Counted from the stretch's first letter, positions 1 to 9,747 are shown. The stretch is 60,614 nt of DNA from Magnetococcales bacterium DCbin2 (GCA_002753615.1 PEAO01000005.1:1-60614); one strand, 5' to 3'. Program-made: numbers and translations. Notes: generated by a model not told the origin, from the sequence alone.

Positions 1-1580
1 GCGGTCAACTCAACTCGCCCCCCCCTGCCCGCCCCATGAATGATTTCCGGGACGGCATTGGACAGCCCCCCCGCCCCCACATCATGGATGGACAGGATGG
101 GGTTATCCTCCCCCAATTGCCGACACCGGTTAATCACCTCCTGACAACGCCGCTGCATTTCTGGATTTTCACGTTGTACCGAAGCAAAATCCAATTCCGC
201 CTGACCCGAACCGCTCGCCTGGGAAGAGGCCGCCCCCCCGCCCAATCCGATGAGCATCGCCGGCCCCCCGATCTGGACGATCAAAGCACTGGGTGGAATC
301 GGTTTTTTGGCGACATGTTCCCTAAAAATATGACCCAGACCACCCGCAATCATGATCGGTTTATGATAGCCGCGCACCTCACCCGCATGGATCATCTCAA
401 AGGTACGGAAATAACCACCCAGCCCCGGGCGACCAAATTCATTGTTGAAAGCGGCAGCCCCCAACGGCCCCTCCAGCATGATTTCCAAGGCGGAGACGAT
501 CCGCTCCGGTCTCCCCGTATCGATTTCCCACGGCTGCCGCGCCCCCGGAAGCAACAGGTTGGAGACACAAAACCCCGTCAGCCCCCCCTTGGGGATACTC
601 CCGATACCCGTCGCCCCCTCATCGCGCAACTCACCCCCGGAACCCGTAGCCGCCCCCGGAAAAGGGGAAATAGCAGTGGGGTGGTTATGGGTCTCCACCT
701 TCATGAGAATATCGATCTCAGCGACGTGAAAATCATAACGACCCGTCTCAGGATCGGGATAAAAAGCACCCCCTTGATCCCCGCGCATGACCGCCGCATT
801 GTCGGTATAGGCACTGATGGTCCCTTGAGGCGAAACCGCCTCGGTGTTGCGGATCATCCCGAACAACGTCTCAGAACGTGGAATCCCATCGATGGTCCAG
901 GAGGCATTAAATATTTTATGGCGACAATGTTCAGAATTGGCCTGGGCAAACATCATGAGTTCCACATCGGAAGGATCACGGCCCAGTTTGGTAAAGGCAT
1001 CAACCAGATAGACCATTTCATCCTCGGAGAGAGCCAGCCCAAGACGCGCATTGGCAGCCAACAGGGCACCCATCCCCATAGCCATGATCCCCACCCGCCC
1101 CAGCGGTTTCGGATCGGGCATGGTAAACAGTCTGTGCGCCGATTCCAAATCCCAAAGGACATCCTGGGTCATCCGGTCATGGATCCACCGTTTTACCTCA
1201 GCACCCACCCGCCACGAAGGTTCCTCCCCTTCAAAACGGTAGGCGATACCCCGCTCCAGGCGACGTACCCCCACCAAACCGACGTTACGAAGAATTTCCG
1301 TCGCTTTGGTGGACCATGGGGAGATCGTCCCCACACGCGGGATGACCAAAGAGTCCCCCTCCTGGAACATCGGGGCATTATTTTCTTCGTGGGGACAGTC
1401 CAGGAGCGCGTACAAACGTACCCGATCTTGTTCTTCCATGGGACAAGAAAGATCGGCAAAGAGGAGAAATCTCGCCTGAACCGCCCGACACCCTCCGCCC
1501 ACCTGCTGTACTAGGCGTTGTTGTTGAAACAAGGTGAGGGCGGACCCTCCCGGCAGAACCATCATCGGATCATGGGGCAT
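1..1580 (-). CDS. purL: Phosphoribosylformylglycinamidine synthase, long form (5' part, runs off left edge)
   Basis: FGAM synthase converts FGAR, glutamine and ATP to FGAM in step four of cytosolic purine synthesis. I translated this strand by hand: it stays open from the ATG at 1580 to the window edge, giving 526 codons. Visible landmarks are the N-terminal start [12 protein letters not shown], the ATP-binding core [10 protein letters not shown], the substrate motif [22 protein letters not shown] and the region ending [13 protein letters not shown]. This is the single-chain eubacterial type of about 1300 residues, in which the amidotransferase domain would lie off the left edge, so purS and purQ are not expected next to it. 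A GGAG lies 7 nt before the ATG. purC ends 23 nt upstream on the same strand, so the two are probably co-transcribed. The long open frame on the opposite strand is its shadow. Confidence 0.96.
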   Translation of the reverse strand, partial: MPHDPMMVLPGGSALTLFQQQRLVQQVGGGCRAVQARFLLFADLSCPMEEQDRVRLYALLDCPHEENNAPMFQEGDSLVIPRVGTISPWSTKATEILRNVGLVGVRRLERGIAYRFEGEEPSWRVGAEVKRWIHDRMTQDVLWDLESAHRLFTMPDPKPLGRVGIMAMGMGALLAANARLGLALSEDEMVYLVDAFTKLGRDPSDVELMMFAQANSEHCRHKIFNASWTIDGIPRSETLFGMIRNTEAVSPQGTISAYTDNAAVMRGDQGGAFYPDPETGRYDFHVAEIDILMKVETHNHPTAISPFPGAATGSGGELRDEGATGIGSIPKGGLTGFCVSNLLLPGARQPWEIDTGRPERIVSALEIMLEGPLGAAAFNNEFGRPGLGGYFRTFEMIHAGEVRGYHKPIMIAGGLGHIFREHVAKKPIPPSALIVQIGGPAMLIGLGGGAASSQASGSGQAELDFASVQRENPEMQRRCQEVINRCRQLGEDNPILSIHDVGAGGLSNAVPEIIHGAGRGGRVELT

Positions 1581-1603
1581 AGCGACTCCAGTGATCAAAA
1601 GCA

Positions 1604-2332
1604 TTAGGATGAAGTCGTAAACAACCCCATACGGAATGCAACTTCGTGATAAGCCTCGGAAACTTCACCCAAATCACGCCGGAAACGGTCTTTGTCCAGT
1701 TTTCTTCCGGTTTTCATATCCCAAAGGCGACAGGTATCGGGGGAAATTTCATCGGCCAGGACCAGCTTCCGGGGGTCTTCACTGAGCCGACCAAATTCCA
1801 ACTTATAATCGATCAGATGGATACCAATACTGGCAAAATAACCCCGCAGGACATCGTTGATACGCAATGCGGTCTGTTGAATCCAGGCGACCTCGGCGGC
1901 ACTGGCCCAACCGAACACCTCGATATGGTCCAGCGTGATGAGAGGATCATCCAACGGGTCCGACTTGTAATAGAACTCGACAACGGGACGCGGTAAGATC
2001 TCCCCCTCCTCCCGACCCAACCGTTTGGCCATGGAACCCGCCACCCGATTGCGCACCACCAATTCGATCGGCACAATGTCCACCCGGCGGATTTTTTGTT
2101 CCCGTTCGCTGATCCGTTCCAAGAAATGGACCGGTATTCCGACCGCTTCCAGGACCGTCATCAACCGTTCGGTGATCCTGTTGTTGATCACCCCCTTGTC
2201 ATGAATCGCCCCTTTTTTCACACCGTTGAAAGCGGTCGCATCATCTTTGAAATATTGAATCAGGACATGGGGATCGTCTGTAGCAAACAATACCTTGGCC
2301 TTACCCTCGTATAATTTTTCTCTGTTCTTCAT
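1604..2332 (-). CDS. purC: SAICAR synthetase
   Basis: Phosphoribosylaminoimidazole-succinocarboxamide synthase joins CAIR and aspartate using ATP, later in the same pathway as purL. The 242-residue product begins [13 protein letters not shown], the standard PurC opening. It carries NGVKKG in the ATP site region, the signature [15 protein letters not shown] and SPDTCRLWD near the C-terminus. The frame extends 14 codons further upstream, but the ATG at 2332 has a GAGGATG ribosome site 7 nt before it and matches the family start. It lies 23 nt before purL and 125 nt after the phosphoesterase gene, all on one strand. Length is typical. Confidence 0.97.
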   Translation of the reverse strand: MKNREKLYEGKAKVLFATDDPHVLIQYFKDDATAFNGVKKGAIHDKGVINNRITERLMTVLEAVGIPVHFLERISEREQKIRRVDIVPIELVVRNRVAGSMAKRLGREEGEILPRPVVEFYYKSDPLDDPLITLDHIEVFGWASAAEVAWIQQTALRINDVLRGYFASIGIHLIDYKLEFGRLSEDPRKLVLADEISPDTCRLWDMKTGRKLDKDRFRRDLGEVSEAYHEVAFRMGLFTTSS

Positions 2333-2456
2333 GGCATCATCCTCGCAAACAATACGCACCTCGGGCCAAATCACCCCTCTACCGACCGAGATTGTACCAC
2401 TTTGAAAGCAATATCCAAGGGTCTCTTTCCAAGCACGTCACGCCATGGCACCTTTA

Positions 2457-3275
2457 CTATGGATGACTGCCCAAAAGATGCCCCCCCGCCAACACGGGGG
2501 TCATCTTGAGACAGCGACCATTGGCGCGATCAATTTCAATGACGACTGCCGCCAAGGTCGCTTCGGAAGTTTCCGGTTCAAACCGCGTTGGCAAACCTTT
2601 CAAAAACCGTGGCATCACCGAAGAAGTTTCCATGCCGATAATGGAATCATACGAACCAGTCATCCCCACATCGGTGATGAATCCCGTCCCACGGGGCAAT
2701 ATACGTGCGTCGGCGGTAGGGACATGGGTATGGGTTCCCACCACCGCCGAGACCCGTCCATCCAGATGATATCCGAGGGCCATTTTTTCCGATGTCGCTT
2801 CCGCATGGAAGTCAACGATGATGGCATGGGCATCCCGCCCCAAAGTCAGCTTACTCAGACAGGCATCCGCCGCTCGGAATGGACAATCCAATGGATCCAT
2901 AAAAACCCGCCCTTGCAGATTCAACACCGCCAGGCGAAACCCCATATCCAGTTCCACCACAATCATCCCATGACCCGGTGCCCCCGGTGGATAATTCAAG
3001 GGACGGATCATCCTTTTTTCTTCCTCAAGGAATCGGAATATCTCCCTGTAACGCCAAACATGGTTGCCTGAGGTGAGGACATCCACCCCCTGGGACAACA
3101 ATTCCCTGGCAATAGCGGGGGTTACGCCGATTCCCCCGGATGCATTTTCACAATTAGCGACAACGGCTTTGATATGATAACGTTTTTTATAATCATTCAG
3201 ACGATTTTTCAGGATGGTACGCCCCGATTTGCCAAAAATATCTCCAATAAACAAAATCGCTTCCGTAGTGGGCAT
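2457..3275 (-). CDS. YmdB-type metallophosphoesterase (TIGR00282 family)
   Basis: The 272-residue product is a calcineurin-like phosphoesterase of the TIGR00282/YmdB family. Characterised members hydrolyse 2',3'-cyclic AMP, but the role here is inferred from family only. The metal ligands stand in the expected order: ILFIGDIFGKSGR at the N-terminus, ANCENASGG, TSGNHVW, DFHAEATSEK and VGTHTHVPTAD. The frame could start 18 codons earlier, but the ATG at 3275 begins MPTTEAILFIGD, as in homologues, and has GGAAG upstream. The gene precedes purC on the same strand with a 125-nt gap. In many genomes this family sits near rny or recA, which are not seen here. Confidence 0.93.
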   Translation of the reverse strand: MPTTEAILFIGDIFGKSGRTILKNRLNDYKKRYHIKAVVANCENASGGIGVTPAIARELLSQGVDVLTSGNHVWRYREIFRFLEEEKRMIRPLNYPPGAPGHGMIVVELDMGFRLAVLNLQGRVFMDPLDCPFRAADACLSKLTLGRDAHAIIVDFHAEATSEKMALGYHLDGRVSAVVGTHTHVPTADARILPRGTGFITDVGMTGSYDSIIGMETSSVMPRFLKGLPTRFEPETSEATLAAVVIEIDRANGRCLKMTPVLAGGHLLGSHP

Positions 3276-3450
3276 AAGGTTTCTTCCAAATAATGGAGTG
3301 AAAATTCCGAAGACAACACCACCCGTCACGCCCCCAAAACGCCCCGATTTTTCTCCTCAAGTCCCTTTTTCATCAAGCCGATCAGTGGAACCTGTAGCGG
3401 GGTTGGGGCCTCAGTAACCGATGTCTGCTTTACCTTAAGGATATTCTTTC

Positions 3451-4695
3451 ATGAAAAAATCGTCAGGGACAATATTGATATCATGCATGGTTCTGTCCGT
3501 AGCCACCGCCGCCGTAGCTGATGAATTGCCCAGCCGTGAGGAGATGTGGAAACTACTCCAGCAACAACAACGTGAAATTATCGCGTTAAAAAAACAACTG
3601 GGAACCACAACTCCATCTCAATCTTCCCAGGTTACCCAATCTGCCCCAGAGACACAACCTGAGAAAATCGATCGTTCAGGACTCAAGTGGAGTGATCGTA
3701 TTTCTTTCAGCGGGACCGTCGAGGTCGAAGCCAATTGGAATAATAATCATGACGGCGATTTGACCACACCCAAGCAGAACACCTCCGATGTGACCGTGGC
3801 GACCGCCGAATTGGTTACCGATATCAAAATCAATCCCTGGGTTTCCGGTCAGGTTATTTTGCTCCACGAGGAAGATGGACCCGACAAAGAGGTCGATCTT
3901 GATCAGGCGACCATAACCATCGGCAATGCCGAGGTGACCCCATTCTTTTTCACCGGCGGATTGATGACCCTCCCCTTTGGCAGCTATGATACACTCATGG
4001 TTACCGATCCTCTGGGGCTTGATCTGGGCGAAACCCAGGAATCGGCGTTACAGTTGGGATTTAACACCAGTTATTACAGTGGATCTTTCTATCTTTTTAA
4101 CGGAGAGGCGGAAAAAGTCGCAAAAGACAGCCATTTGATTGGGTACGGCGGCAATCTGGCCTATAACCGCGAGTACGATTTTGGCACCGTCCATCTGGGT
4201 ACGGATCTTATCAGTGCCATCGAAGATTCCGATGGATTGACCGACTCCGATTTGGACGAAACCACCATGTTCAAACACATCCCCGGCTTAAGTCTGCACG
4301 CCCGGTTGGACGTGGCCTCGTGGACGGGTTTGGTGGAATATGTCACCGCCCTGAAAAAATTGGATACCAGTGAAATCCTGTGGAACGCCGATGGCGCACG
4401 CCCCTGGGCGGTCAATACTGAACTGGGTTATACCTGGGATCTCCTGGGGTATGCAACCACGGCAGCCGCCGGATACCAACAGACTGGGGAGGCCATCGGA
4501 TTGATGATGCCACAGCACCGGTTGCGCGGTGGATTGAAAATCACCTTATTCGAGAATACCGATATCGCTTTGGAGTGGAACCATGATAAGGATTACAAAA
4601 CAGGCGATTCAAGTTCCGTCGAAGGGGGGGCGGTCAGGACAGGGACCGGTACCACATCCGACTCGGCGACCATGCAGTTGGCTGTAGGTTTTTAA
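3451..4695 (+). CDS. LbtU-family outer-membrane porin
   Basis: A 414-residue outer-membrane beta-barrel protein. Residues 1-23 form a signal peptide ending AVA before DELPS. A short polar coiled coil follows (MWKLLQQQQREIIALKKQ), then a barrel starting near SFSGTVEVEANW and closing with the terminal phenylalanine (MQLAVGF) that BAM recognises. The segment FFTGGLMTLPFGSYDTLMVTDP and the N-terminal coil resemble the LbtU siderophore-porin family first described in Legionella. The substrate here is unknown. AAGGA lies 9 nt before the ATG. moaD starts 26 nt downstream, so the three genes to 5503 may share a transcript even though the functions look unrelated. Confidence 0.82.
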   Translation: MKKSSGTILISCMVLSVATAAVADELPSREEMWKLLQQQQREIIALKKQLGTTTPSQSSQVTQSAPETQPEKIDRSGLKWSDRISFSGTVEVEANWNNNHDGDLTTPKQNTSDVTVATAELVTDIKINPWVSGQVILLHEEDGPDKEVDLDQATITIGNAEVTPFFFTGGLMTLPFGSYDTLMVTDPLGLDLGETQESALQLGFNTSYYSGSFYLFNGEAEKVAKDSHLIGYGGNLAYNREYDFGTVHLGTDLISAIEDSDGLTDSDLDETTMFKHIPGLSLHARLDVASWTGLVEYVTALKKLDTSEILWNADGARPWAVNTELGYTWDLLGYATTAAAGYQQTGEAIGLMMPQHRLRGGLKITLFENTDIALEWNHDKDYKTGDSSSVEGGAVRTGTGTTSDSATMQLAVGF

Positions 4696-4721
4696 CTTTT
4701 CACCGTGAGGGAAACGATCCC

Positions 4722-4973
4722 ATGGCCCGTATTTTGTACTTTGCCTGGATTCGCGAGAAGGTTGGGGTTGCCGAGGAGCGGATCACCCTTCCCGAGCAGG
4801 TGGGGACGGTCAGGCAAGTCATTCAGTTTTTACGCGACAAGGATTCCCCTCATCACGAAGCCTTGTCGGATCCTTCCCTGCGGGTCGCGGTCAATCAGGA
4901 GTACGCCCAGGAGGATACCCCTGTTTCTGACCGGGATGAAATTGCCTTTTTTCCTCCGGTCAGCGGCGGATGA
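4722..4973 (+). CDS. moaD: Molybdopterin synthase small subunit
   Basis: An 83-residue ubiquitin-like sulfur carrier. Its C-terminal Gly-Gly is thiocarboxylated and donates sulfur to precursor Z in molybdopterin synthesis, together with MoaE. The product opens MARILYFAWIREKVG and ends AFFPPVSGG, with the diglycine exactly terminal as required. Length is typical. It overlaps mobB by 4 nt (ATGA), indicating translational coupling. A GAGGGA precedes the ATG. moaE is not in the window. Confidence 0.95.
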   Translation: MARILYFAWIREKVGVAEERITLPEQVGTVRQVIQFLRDKDSPHHEALSDPSLRVAVNQEYAQEDTPVSDRDEIAFFPPVSGG

Positions 4974-5503
4974 GACCAACACCGCCCGTGATTGGATTTG
5001 CCGCCCCCAGCGGCACCGGAAAAACCACCCTCATGGCGCAGGTGATTGCCCAACTGCGCCGTGAGGGGTTCCGTATTGGGGCCATCAAACACGGTCATCA
5101 TCCAGCCGACCCGGACACACCGGGGAAAGATACCCACCGTTTTCGCCAGGCAGGTGCCAAGACCGTGTTATTTGCCTGCCCTGAGCGGTGGTTTTTGATT
5201 CAGGAACTCGATCCTGGCGCAGAACCGGATTTGGACCAACAACTCACCCTGTTTGCGCACCATGATCTGGTCCTTGTCGAGGGATATAAGGATGATGATC
5301 ACCCCAAGATTGCCATCTATCGCGAGGGTGTCACCGATCCCGATACAATCAAAAGGCTGACCAACATCATCGCCATTGCCACCGATATGCCTGAATTGGC
5401 CATCGGCATCGAACCACCACCACCATTGCTGGACCTGAATGACCCCCAGGCGGTGTCAAAGTTCATTTGCCATTTCACGGGTTTAATAAAAAAAATTGGA
5501 TAA
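4970..5503 (+). CDS. mobB: Molybdopterin-guanine dinucleotide biosynthesis protein B
   Basis: A 177-residue GTP-binding P-loop protein that assists MobA in making the guanine dinucleotide form of the molybdenum cofactor. The Walker A motif is APSGTGKTTL near residue 12. GAIKHGHHPADPDTPGKDTHR is the MobB signature. LVLVEGYKDDDHPKIAIYR is the conserved Walker-B-like stretch. Start and stop fit the family length. It overlaps moaD by 4 nt, and the pair implies a molybdoenzyme encoded elsewhere in the genome. The converging DUF218 gene ends 24 nt downstream and I see no clear terminator between them. Confidence 0.95.
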   Translation: MRPTPPVIGFAAPSGTGKTTLMAQVIAQLRREGFRIGAIKHGHHPADPDTPGKDTHRFRQAGAKTVLFACPERWFLIQELDPGAEPDLDQQLTLFAHHDLVLVEGYKDDDHPKIAIYREGVTDPDTIKRLTNIIAIATDMPELAIGIEPPPPLLDLNDPQAVSKFICHFTGLIKKIG

Positions 5504-5526
5504 TTTCTTTACAATAGAGGCTTGAT

Positions 5527-6168
5527 CTAAAATTCCAACCATCCCATCCCCCAGGAATAGATCAGAGCCACATACTCGCGCGAGATGTCGCGGAAGAAAA
5601 CCAACCGATCAATCCTCCGCAATGGCACTGTTTCATAAGATTCAGCGGAAACAACGGGTCCGGCGATATTTTTTTTCAGAAGAATTTTTTTAATCCTGTA
5701 GGTATGATAGGCTGAGGAGACAAAAATGGATCGATTGAAATCGAAATCATTGTTAAAACGGGCTACCATGGAGGTAATATCGGCGTAGGTATGGGAGGTT
5801 TCGCCGTGAGTCAGGATAGCTTCCCGAGGAATGTTATAATAGTGGACCAGCTCATCGGCCATGGTTTCCGCATAAGAACGTCCGTCCTTCCCACGCACAC
5901 CGCCGCCGAGCGTCATGATTTTGGGTGCCACGTGCTGACGATACAGGGTTACCCCCTTACGTAAACGGACCAAGGTTGAGAAGTCTGGAAGCCCATTGGG
6001 ATAGATGCCAGAAGCAAGAATCACAATCACTTCTCCATGTCCCGGAGCTTCATCGACGACCAGCGGGGCATGGAGTATTGCGTTCAATGGTGTAAACAGG
6101 ATGATACCCACCCCCAGGTTGACCGCAAACAGTGCGCGAATGGCCCATTGGAAAAATACCCGGTACAT
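5527..6168 (-). CDS. DUF218 (YdcF/SanA-like) membrane-anchored protein
   Basis: A 213-residue protein with one N-terminal membrane segment (about residues 5-28, AIRALFAVNLGVGIILF) followed by a DUF218 domain. The domain shows VIVILASGIYPNG, TLGGGVRGKDGRSYAETMADEL, LTHGETSHTYAD and FVSSAYHTYRIKKI. The family includes SanA and ElyC, linked to envelope integrity, but no reaction is established for this member. The frame extends 12 codons further, but the ATG at 6168 has GGGGTG 5 nt upstream and avoids overlapping the divergent methyltransferase start at 6197. The two genes would share the tiny divergent space at 6169-6196. Confidence 0.85.
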   Translation of the reverse strand: MYRVFFQWAIRALFAVNLGVGIILFTPLNAILHAPLVVDEAPGHGEVIVILASGIYPNGLPDFSTLVRLRKGVTLYRQHVAPKIMTLGGGVRGKDGRSYAETMADELVHYYNIPREAILTHGETSHTYADITSMVARFNNDFDFNRSIFVSSAYHTYRIKKILLKKNIAGPVVSAESYETVPLRRIDRLVFFRDISREYVALIYSWGMGWLEF

Positions 6169-6196
6169 TATCACCCCATATTCTAGGAAGTTAACC

Positions 6197-6811
6197 ATGC
6201 TCAATCAACAATTATACCAGGAGTGGGAAAAACGTTGGTTGGGTTCCTGTGAACAGGAGCGTCTGACGGGCCTGGGTCGGCTCATGTTTCGCGCCAAAAG
6301 GGGGGTCATCCGTTCGGTTCTGCCATCTTTAGCACCGACATCGATCATTGAGGTCGGTTGCGGTTTGGGCCATATCCTGGAGGTTTATCACCAGGCAGGA
6401 TTAAATTGTTTGGGGATTGATGTTTCACCGTCTGCCATCCAGGTTTGCACAAAAAAAGGGTTGTCGGTGGCATTGAAGGATGTGGAACAGGAAACCCGAA
6501 CGTTTGATCTTGTCTCCAGTGATGGCATGTTGGAACATTTTTTAAATTTTGAACCCATGGCCAAACAAATGATGCGTTTGAGTGAACGCCATGTTCTTTT
6601 GATTCAGCCCAACCACGGATCATTGGTTGGCAAGACGTTGCCCTATCTGGCAGAATTGATCAAGGGTGATCAAAATGTTTTCGAGTATAATTATCGCATA
6701 GCCGATTTCATTCATGTATTTGCACAATCGGGATTTACGGTAACAACGAACCTGCCGATTTTTTTTGACGTGTTTCGCTTGCTTGTTTTCAAACGAGAAC
6801 ACTCATTATGA
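6197..6811 (+). CDS. Class I SAM-dependent methyltransferase
   Basis: A 204-residue soluble methyltransferase of the Methyltransf_11/23 type. Motif I is IIEVGCGLGHILE, the acidic loop is CLGIDVSPSAI, and post-motif residues are FDLVSSDGMLEHF with LLIQPNHGSL. The substrate cannot be read from the sequence. The open frame extends 64 codons upstream through the antisense of the DUF218 gene. AGGAAG lies 6 nt before the ATG at 6197, and the N-terminus MLNQQLYQEWEKRW is typical of this family, so I start there. It converges on the pseudopilin gene with 12 nt between the stops. Confidence 0.88.
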   Translation: MLNQQLYQEWEKRWLGSCEQERLTGLGRLMFRAKRGVIRSVLPSLAPTSIIEVGCGLGHILEVYHQAGLNCLGIDVSPSAIQVCTKKGLSVALKDVEQETRTFDLVSSDGMLEHFLNFEPMAKQMMRLSERHVLLIQPNHGSLVGKTLPYLAELIKGDQNVFEYNYRIADFIHVFAQSGFTVTTNLPIFFDVFRLLVFKREHSL

Positions 6812-6823
6812 TTATGGAGCGGG

Positions 6824-7522
6824 TTAAAGCGGCACCGCGTAAAATCGCACCGTCTCCGGCTGGTTGTTGGGATCGGGATCAATAGCCAATGGGGCGGTTG
6901 CGTTGATACCCTGCATTCGGCCTGTCGTGATATCACCATTATCCAGATAACGATCGACATCTCTGGCGATCTCGACGGGAAGATTTTCCAATTGGATGAT
7001 ATGGTCTGGATGACCGTCCAGGGCGACATCCTTGAATGACGATTGCGCGGTCGCCATGATCCGTACTTTGCCAAACCTTGAAACGATATCGCCATCCTTG
7101 TCGGGAATCCGTTGAATGAGTCCTGCTTTGTAGAGGTGGTTTGGTACACAGGTGGCCTCTGAACCGTGATAAATCACCTGGTGATGGTCAGAATCAATAA
7201 TCGTGATCGTCAAAGAGGAGGTATCAATTTCACCATTCCCGATCTGGACCGTTGCACTATTTTTATTGTTATAATGACAACTCAAGTCCATACCTGTAAT
7301 ATCATCCTTAGCGTCTGGCAAGTCTCCTGGAAAATAGTGATACCGTTCCTTAAAATTTTTCACGGCAATGTTCAAGTCGGTTGCCATGGCCACAATCTCT
7401 TGGGAATGGCCACTACCGATGAGTGATCTTCCCAGGAGGATACCAGAACCGACGAGCAACCCCATGATCACCATGGCGATGGCAACTTCAATCAGTGAGA
7501 ACCCTGTTTGCTTATGATCCAT
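6824..7522 (-). CDS. Type II/IV pseudopilin-like protein
   Basis: A 232-residue protein with a class III prepilin leader: MDHKQTG, then FSLIEVAIAMVIMGLLVGSG. PilD/GspO would cleave after the glycine and methylate the phenylalanine, and Glu5 of the mature form is present. The rest is an unrecognised globular domain with three cysteines (SCHYNN, EATCVP). The larger pseudopilin gene ends 54 nt upstream on the same strand, so the pair is probably co-transcribed. No secretin, ATPase or inner-membrane platform gene is nearby, so the pair would need assembly machinery from elsewhere. No obvious ribosome site precedes the ATG. Confidence 0.86.
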   Translation of the reverse strand: MDHKQTGFSLIEVAIAMVIMGLLVGSGILLGRSLIGSGHSQEIVAMATDLNIAVKNFKERYHYFPGDLPDAKDDITGMDLSCHYNNKNSATVQIGNGEIDTSSLTITIIDSDHHQVIYHGSEATCVPNHLYKAGLIQRIPDKDGDIVSRFGKVRIMATAQSSFKDVALDGHPDHIIQLENLPVEIARDVDRYLDNGDITTGRMQGINATAPLAIDPDPNNQPETVRFYAVPL

Positions 7523-7576
7523 GGCAGTTATTGTGCAGAAAATATAGGTAAATGGTGTGTCCTTCTCTCGTTGTGA

Positions 7577-9079
7577 TCATGGACAAGTTAAGGAGTCCAC
7601 CTTAATGCCTACATTGGCCATTGCAGATGCCAACTCAGAAACAAGAACATCCGTACACATATCATCGTCGGCACAGGCTGATAGCAACCAACCCTCCTCT
7701 GTATCTGTATCCAAATCTCCATTCGGCCCCCGACTAAGCAACCTATAAGCCACCCCATTTGCACCCTGAAGAGTATAACTAAAAAAAATTCCGGCCCGAT
7801 AATCATCGGCTGTCATCGCAACTTCTGCATGAACCGCATAAATAAGCTTTTCTTTTGGGATAGTTTTGCTCCATGGATCATCAATGTCAGAGGAAGACAA
7901 ACCCAAAATTGAGTATGGAACACCAGCACCGGAATCGACGATAGCCTCAGCCTCTGTCCCAAGAGGGGTAGAATAGCTATCGCCCATTGGAAGACGATGT
8001 CGATAATGTCTCTCAAAATCGGTAAGGCTACCCTTATCCTTCCATGTAACATGGTTATCAACTAATGTTGTTCCGTCAATTGCCCATATTGGCTCAATTA
8101 TACCAGTTTTACCGTCACTTTCTGGATCTAAACCATCAACCTCATAATAATGACCATTAGATATTGTCGGGACTCGTTGACCTCCATAAACCATAGTGGT
8201 GTTTGCTGTCCATTTACCGAAAGAACATTCGTTGGGATCATCCAACTGTGATGATGAAAAATAGAATAATGCATACCTTATTTTTCTTATTTTTTCACTA
8301 AGATCAGAATTATTCTTTGAGATTATTGCTGCGGAAGACTGCACGGATCCCTCCTTAATCAGAGGCCCAACCAAATCACCTACCGTCATATATTCAACGA
8401 TATCATCGAAAGGCCCATTGGGATTCGTCACTAGATCCGTATTATCTGAAAAATCACGTTTCACATAGGTACCATCAAGATTTGTATTCTCCAGTTCGTG
8501 TACATGACCCGTTGGCGGTGCGTTCGGCGTACCTTTGACCGTACCAGCCCCTTTGCCATTTGGACCGTGAGAAACCATGACGAAAACAACCTCGGGTACT
8601 TGCTCTGTTCCCGTTCCATCAGATTTTTTTTGTAAAACGGTGAAATCACCTTGATCAGTATCGCTAAATTTGCCACTAACAACCCAGTTTTTTATTTCCA
8701 CACTGATATGGTAGGAAAAAAAATTACCCCACCCATCTATCACAGCCTCACGAGATAATTTCAATGTACTCCAAGGAAGAATTCCAAAACTATTGGCAAT
8801 ATCGAGTTCCGACAAACAATCAGCATTTTCTTTTCCTTCATCTTCGGTCTCGATATCCGTGACGGTTGCGGAACAAGGCAAACGACCATTCACTCGAAGG
8901 AAAGAAATCATCGCCTCCTTGATCGCCGCCATCCGTTGTTTTGTGACCGTGTAGGATGTCTGGCTCATTCTGGCATTCAGGGAGGTCACAAGAATCGAGC
9001 CAATGATACCCATGAGCATGACCACCATGGCCATTTCGGTGAGGGTGAAACCGGAATTGTTGCGGAAGGCTTTTATCAT
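7577..9079 (-). CDS. Large pseudopilin-like protein
   Basis: A 500-residue protein with prepilin leader MIKAFRNNSG and mature N-terminus FTLTEMAMVVMLMGIIGS. It is far longer than a core pseudopilin and resembles the minor-pilin class carrying a large C-terminal domain. A cysteine pair occurs near RLPCSATVTDI and ADCLSEL, and another cysteine cluster lies at the C-terminus (ACADDDMC, DSLTCP). GGGAG precedes the ATG. Base composition looks more AT-rich than the flanking genes between about 7750 and 8800. It is followed by the shorter pseudopilin gene. Role is inferred only: a minor or tip pilin of a type II secretion or type IV pilus system. Confidence 0.84.
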   Translation of the reverse strand: MIKAFRNNSGFTLTEMAMVVMLMGIIGSILVTSLNARMSQTSYTVTKQRMAAIKEAMISFLRVNGRLPCSATVTDIETEDEGKENADCLSELDIANSFGILPWSTLKLSREAVIDGWGNFFSYHISVEIKNWVVSGKFSDTDQGDFTVLQKKSDGTGTEQVPEVVFVMVSHGPNGKGAGTVKGTPNAPPTGHVHELENTNLDGTYVKRDFSDNTDLVTNPNGPFDDIVEYMTVGDLVGPLIKEGSVQSSAAIISKNNSDLSEKIRKIRYALFYFSSSQLDDPNECSFGKWTANTTMVYGGQRVPTISNGHYYEVDGLDPESDGKTGIIEPIWAIDGTTLVDNHVTWKDKGSLTDFERHYRHRLPMGDSYSTPLGTEAEAIVDSGAGVPYSILGLSSSDIDDPWSKTIPKEKLIYAVHAEVAMTADDYRAGIFFSYTLQGANGVAYRLLSRGPNGDLDTDTEEGWLLSACADDDMCTDVLVSELASAMANVGIKVDSLTCP

Positions 9080-9307
9080 ACACGCTCCCAGTTCGGGTGA
9101 CCTGGCGAGGAATTAAATAATCAAGGGGTTGCAAAGCTTGGCACGTACCATAGGCATTGTCCCTTGAGAATGTCAATCGTGTGGCCAGGGTAAAACAGCC
9201 TGGGAAAGGAAGGTGTGGCGCAGGATTACCATCCACACTGGAAACTCATCCGGTTTTATGTCAGGATGCGGGTGGGTGGTACCACCGAAGTGGAAAATCA
9301 ACAAAAA

Positions 9308-9383
9308 GCCGATGTAGCTCAATTGGCAGAGCAACGGATTTGTAATCCGTAGGTTTGGGGTTCGATTCCCCACATCGGCTCCA
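9308..9383 (+). tRNA. tRNA-Thr (UGU anticodon)
   Basis: Acceptor stem GCCGATG pairs with CATCGGC. The D-arm TAGCTCAATTGGCAGAGCA, anticodon stem ACGGA/TCCGT with loop TTTGTAA (anticodon TGT) and T-arm GGGGTTCGATTCCCC are all present, and CCA is encoded. The last 30 nt of the mature gene (9351-9380) recur exactly at 10318-10347, marking this gene as an integration target. Confidence 0.97.
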
Positions 9384-9459
9384 AAAAGCCATTGATATCT
9401 TTTTATGTTTACCCAACCGCATCATCGCAGGATGTCAATCAGGAGCGATCATTCCTTAC

Positions 9460-9747
9460 TTAACCTTGAACTAAATCAATCTTCAAACGTACACCCATGA
9501 CAAGTGCCACACCTTCCATAGTCTGGAGCGTAATAGAACGATTCTCAGGATCCAAAAGCCGATTAACAGAGGCACGGCTTGTTTTCATTCGCCGGGCCAA
9601 TTCAGTCTTGGAAACGTTCTTCTCTTCCATCATCTCTTTAATCTTGAACGCAAAAACCCGTTTAATGGCCGTTGCCTCAACTTCGGCCAAGATTCCCTCT
9701 TCCTTCAAAAAATCATCAAAATCACTTCCAAGGTAAGAACCGTTCAT
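9460..9747 (-). CDS. XRE-family antitoxin (HigA-like)
   Basis: A 95-residue protein with a helix-turn-helix of the Cro/CI type. The recognition region is SKTELARRMKTSRASVNRLL, followed by ITLQTMEGVALVMG. Its start overlaps the toxin stop by 4 nt and the gene is downstream of the toxin, the order seen in higBA modules. It is expected to neutralise the toxin and repress the shared promoter upstream of 10091. The N-terminal acidic part (DFDDFLKEEGILAEVE) may be the toxin-binding portion. Family-level assignment is strong, and pairing is inferred from the overlap. Confidence 0.88.
   Translation of the reverse strand: MNGSYLGSDFDDFLKEEGILAEVEATAIKRVFAFKIKEMMEEKNVSKTELARRMKTSRASVNRLLDPENRSITLQTMEGVALVMGVRLKIDLVQG

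Noticed and set aside
36-1514. Long plus-strand open frame of 492 codons
   Set aside because: It is antisense to purL, whose motifs on the minus strand are unmistakable. The plus-strand product is Pro/Arg/His-rich and low in hydrophobic structure, typical of a shadow frame.
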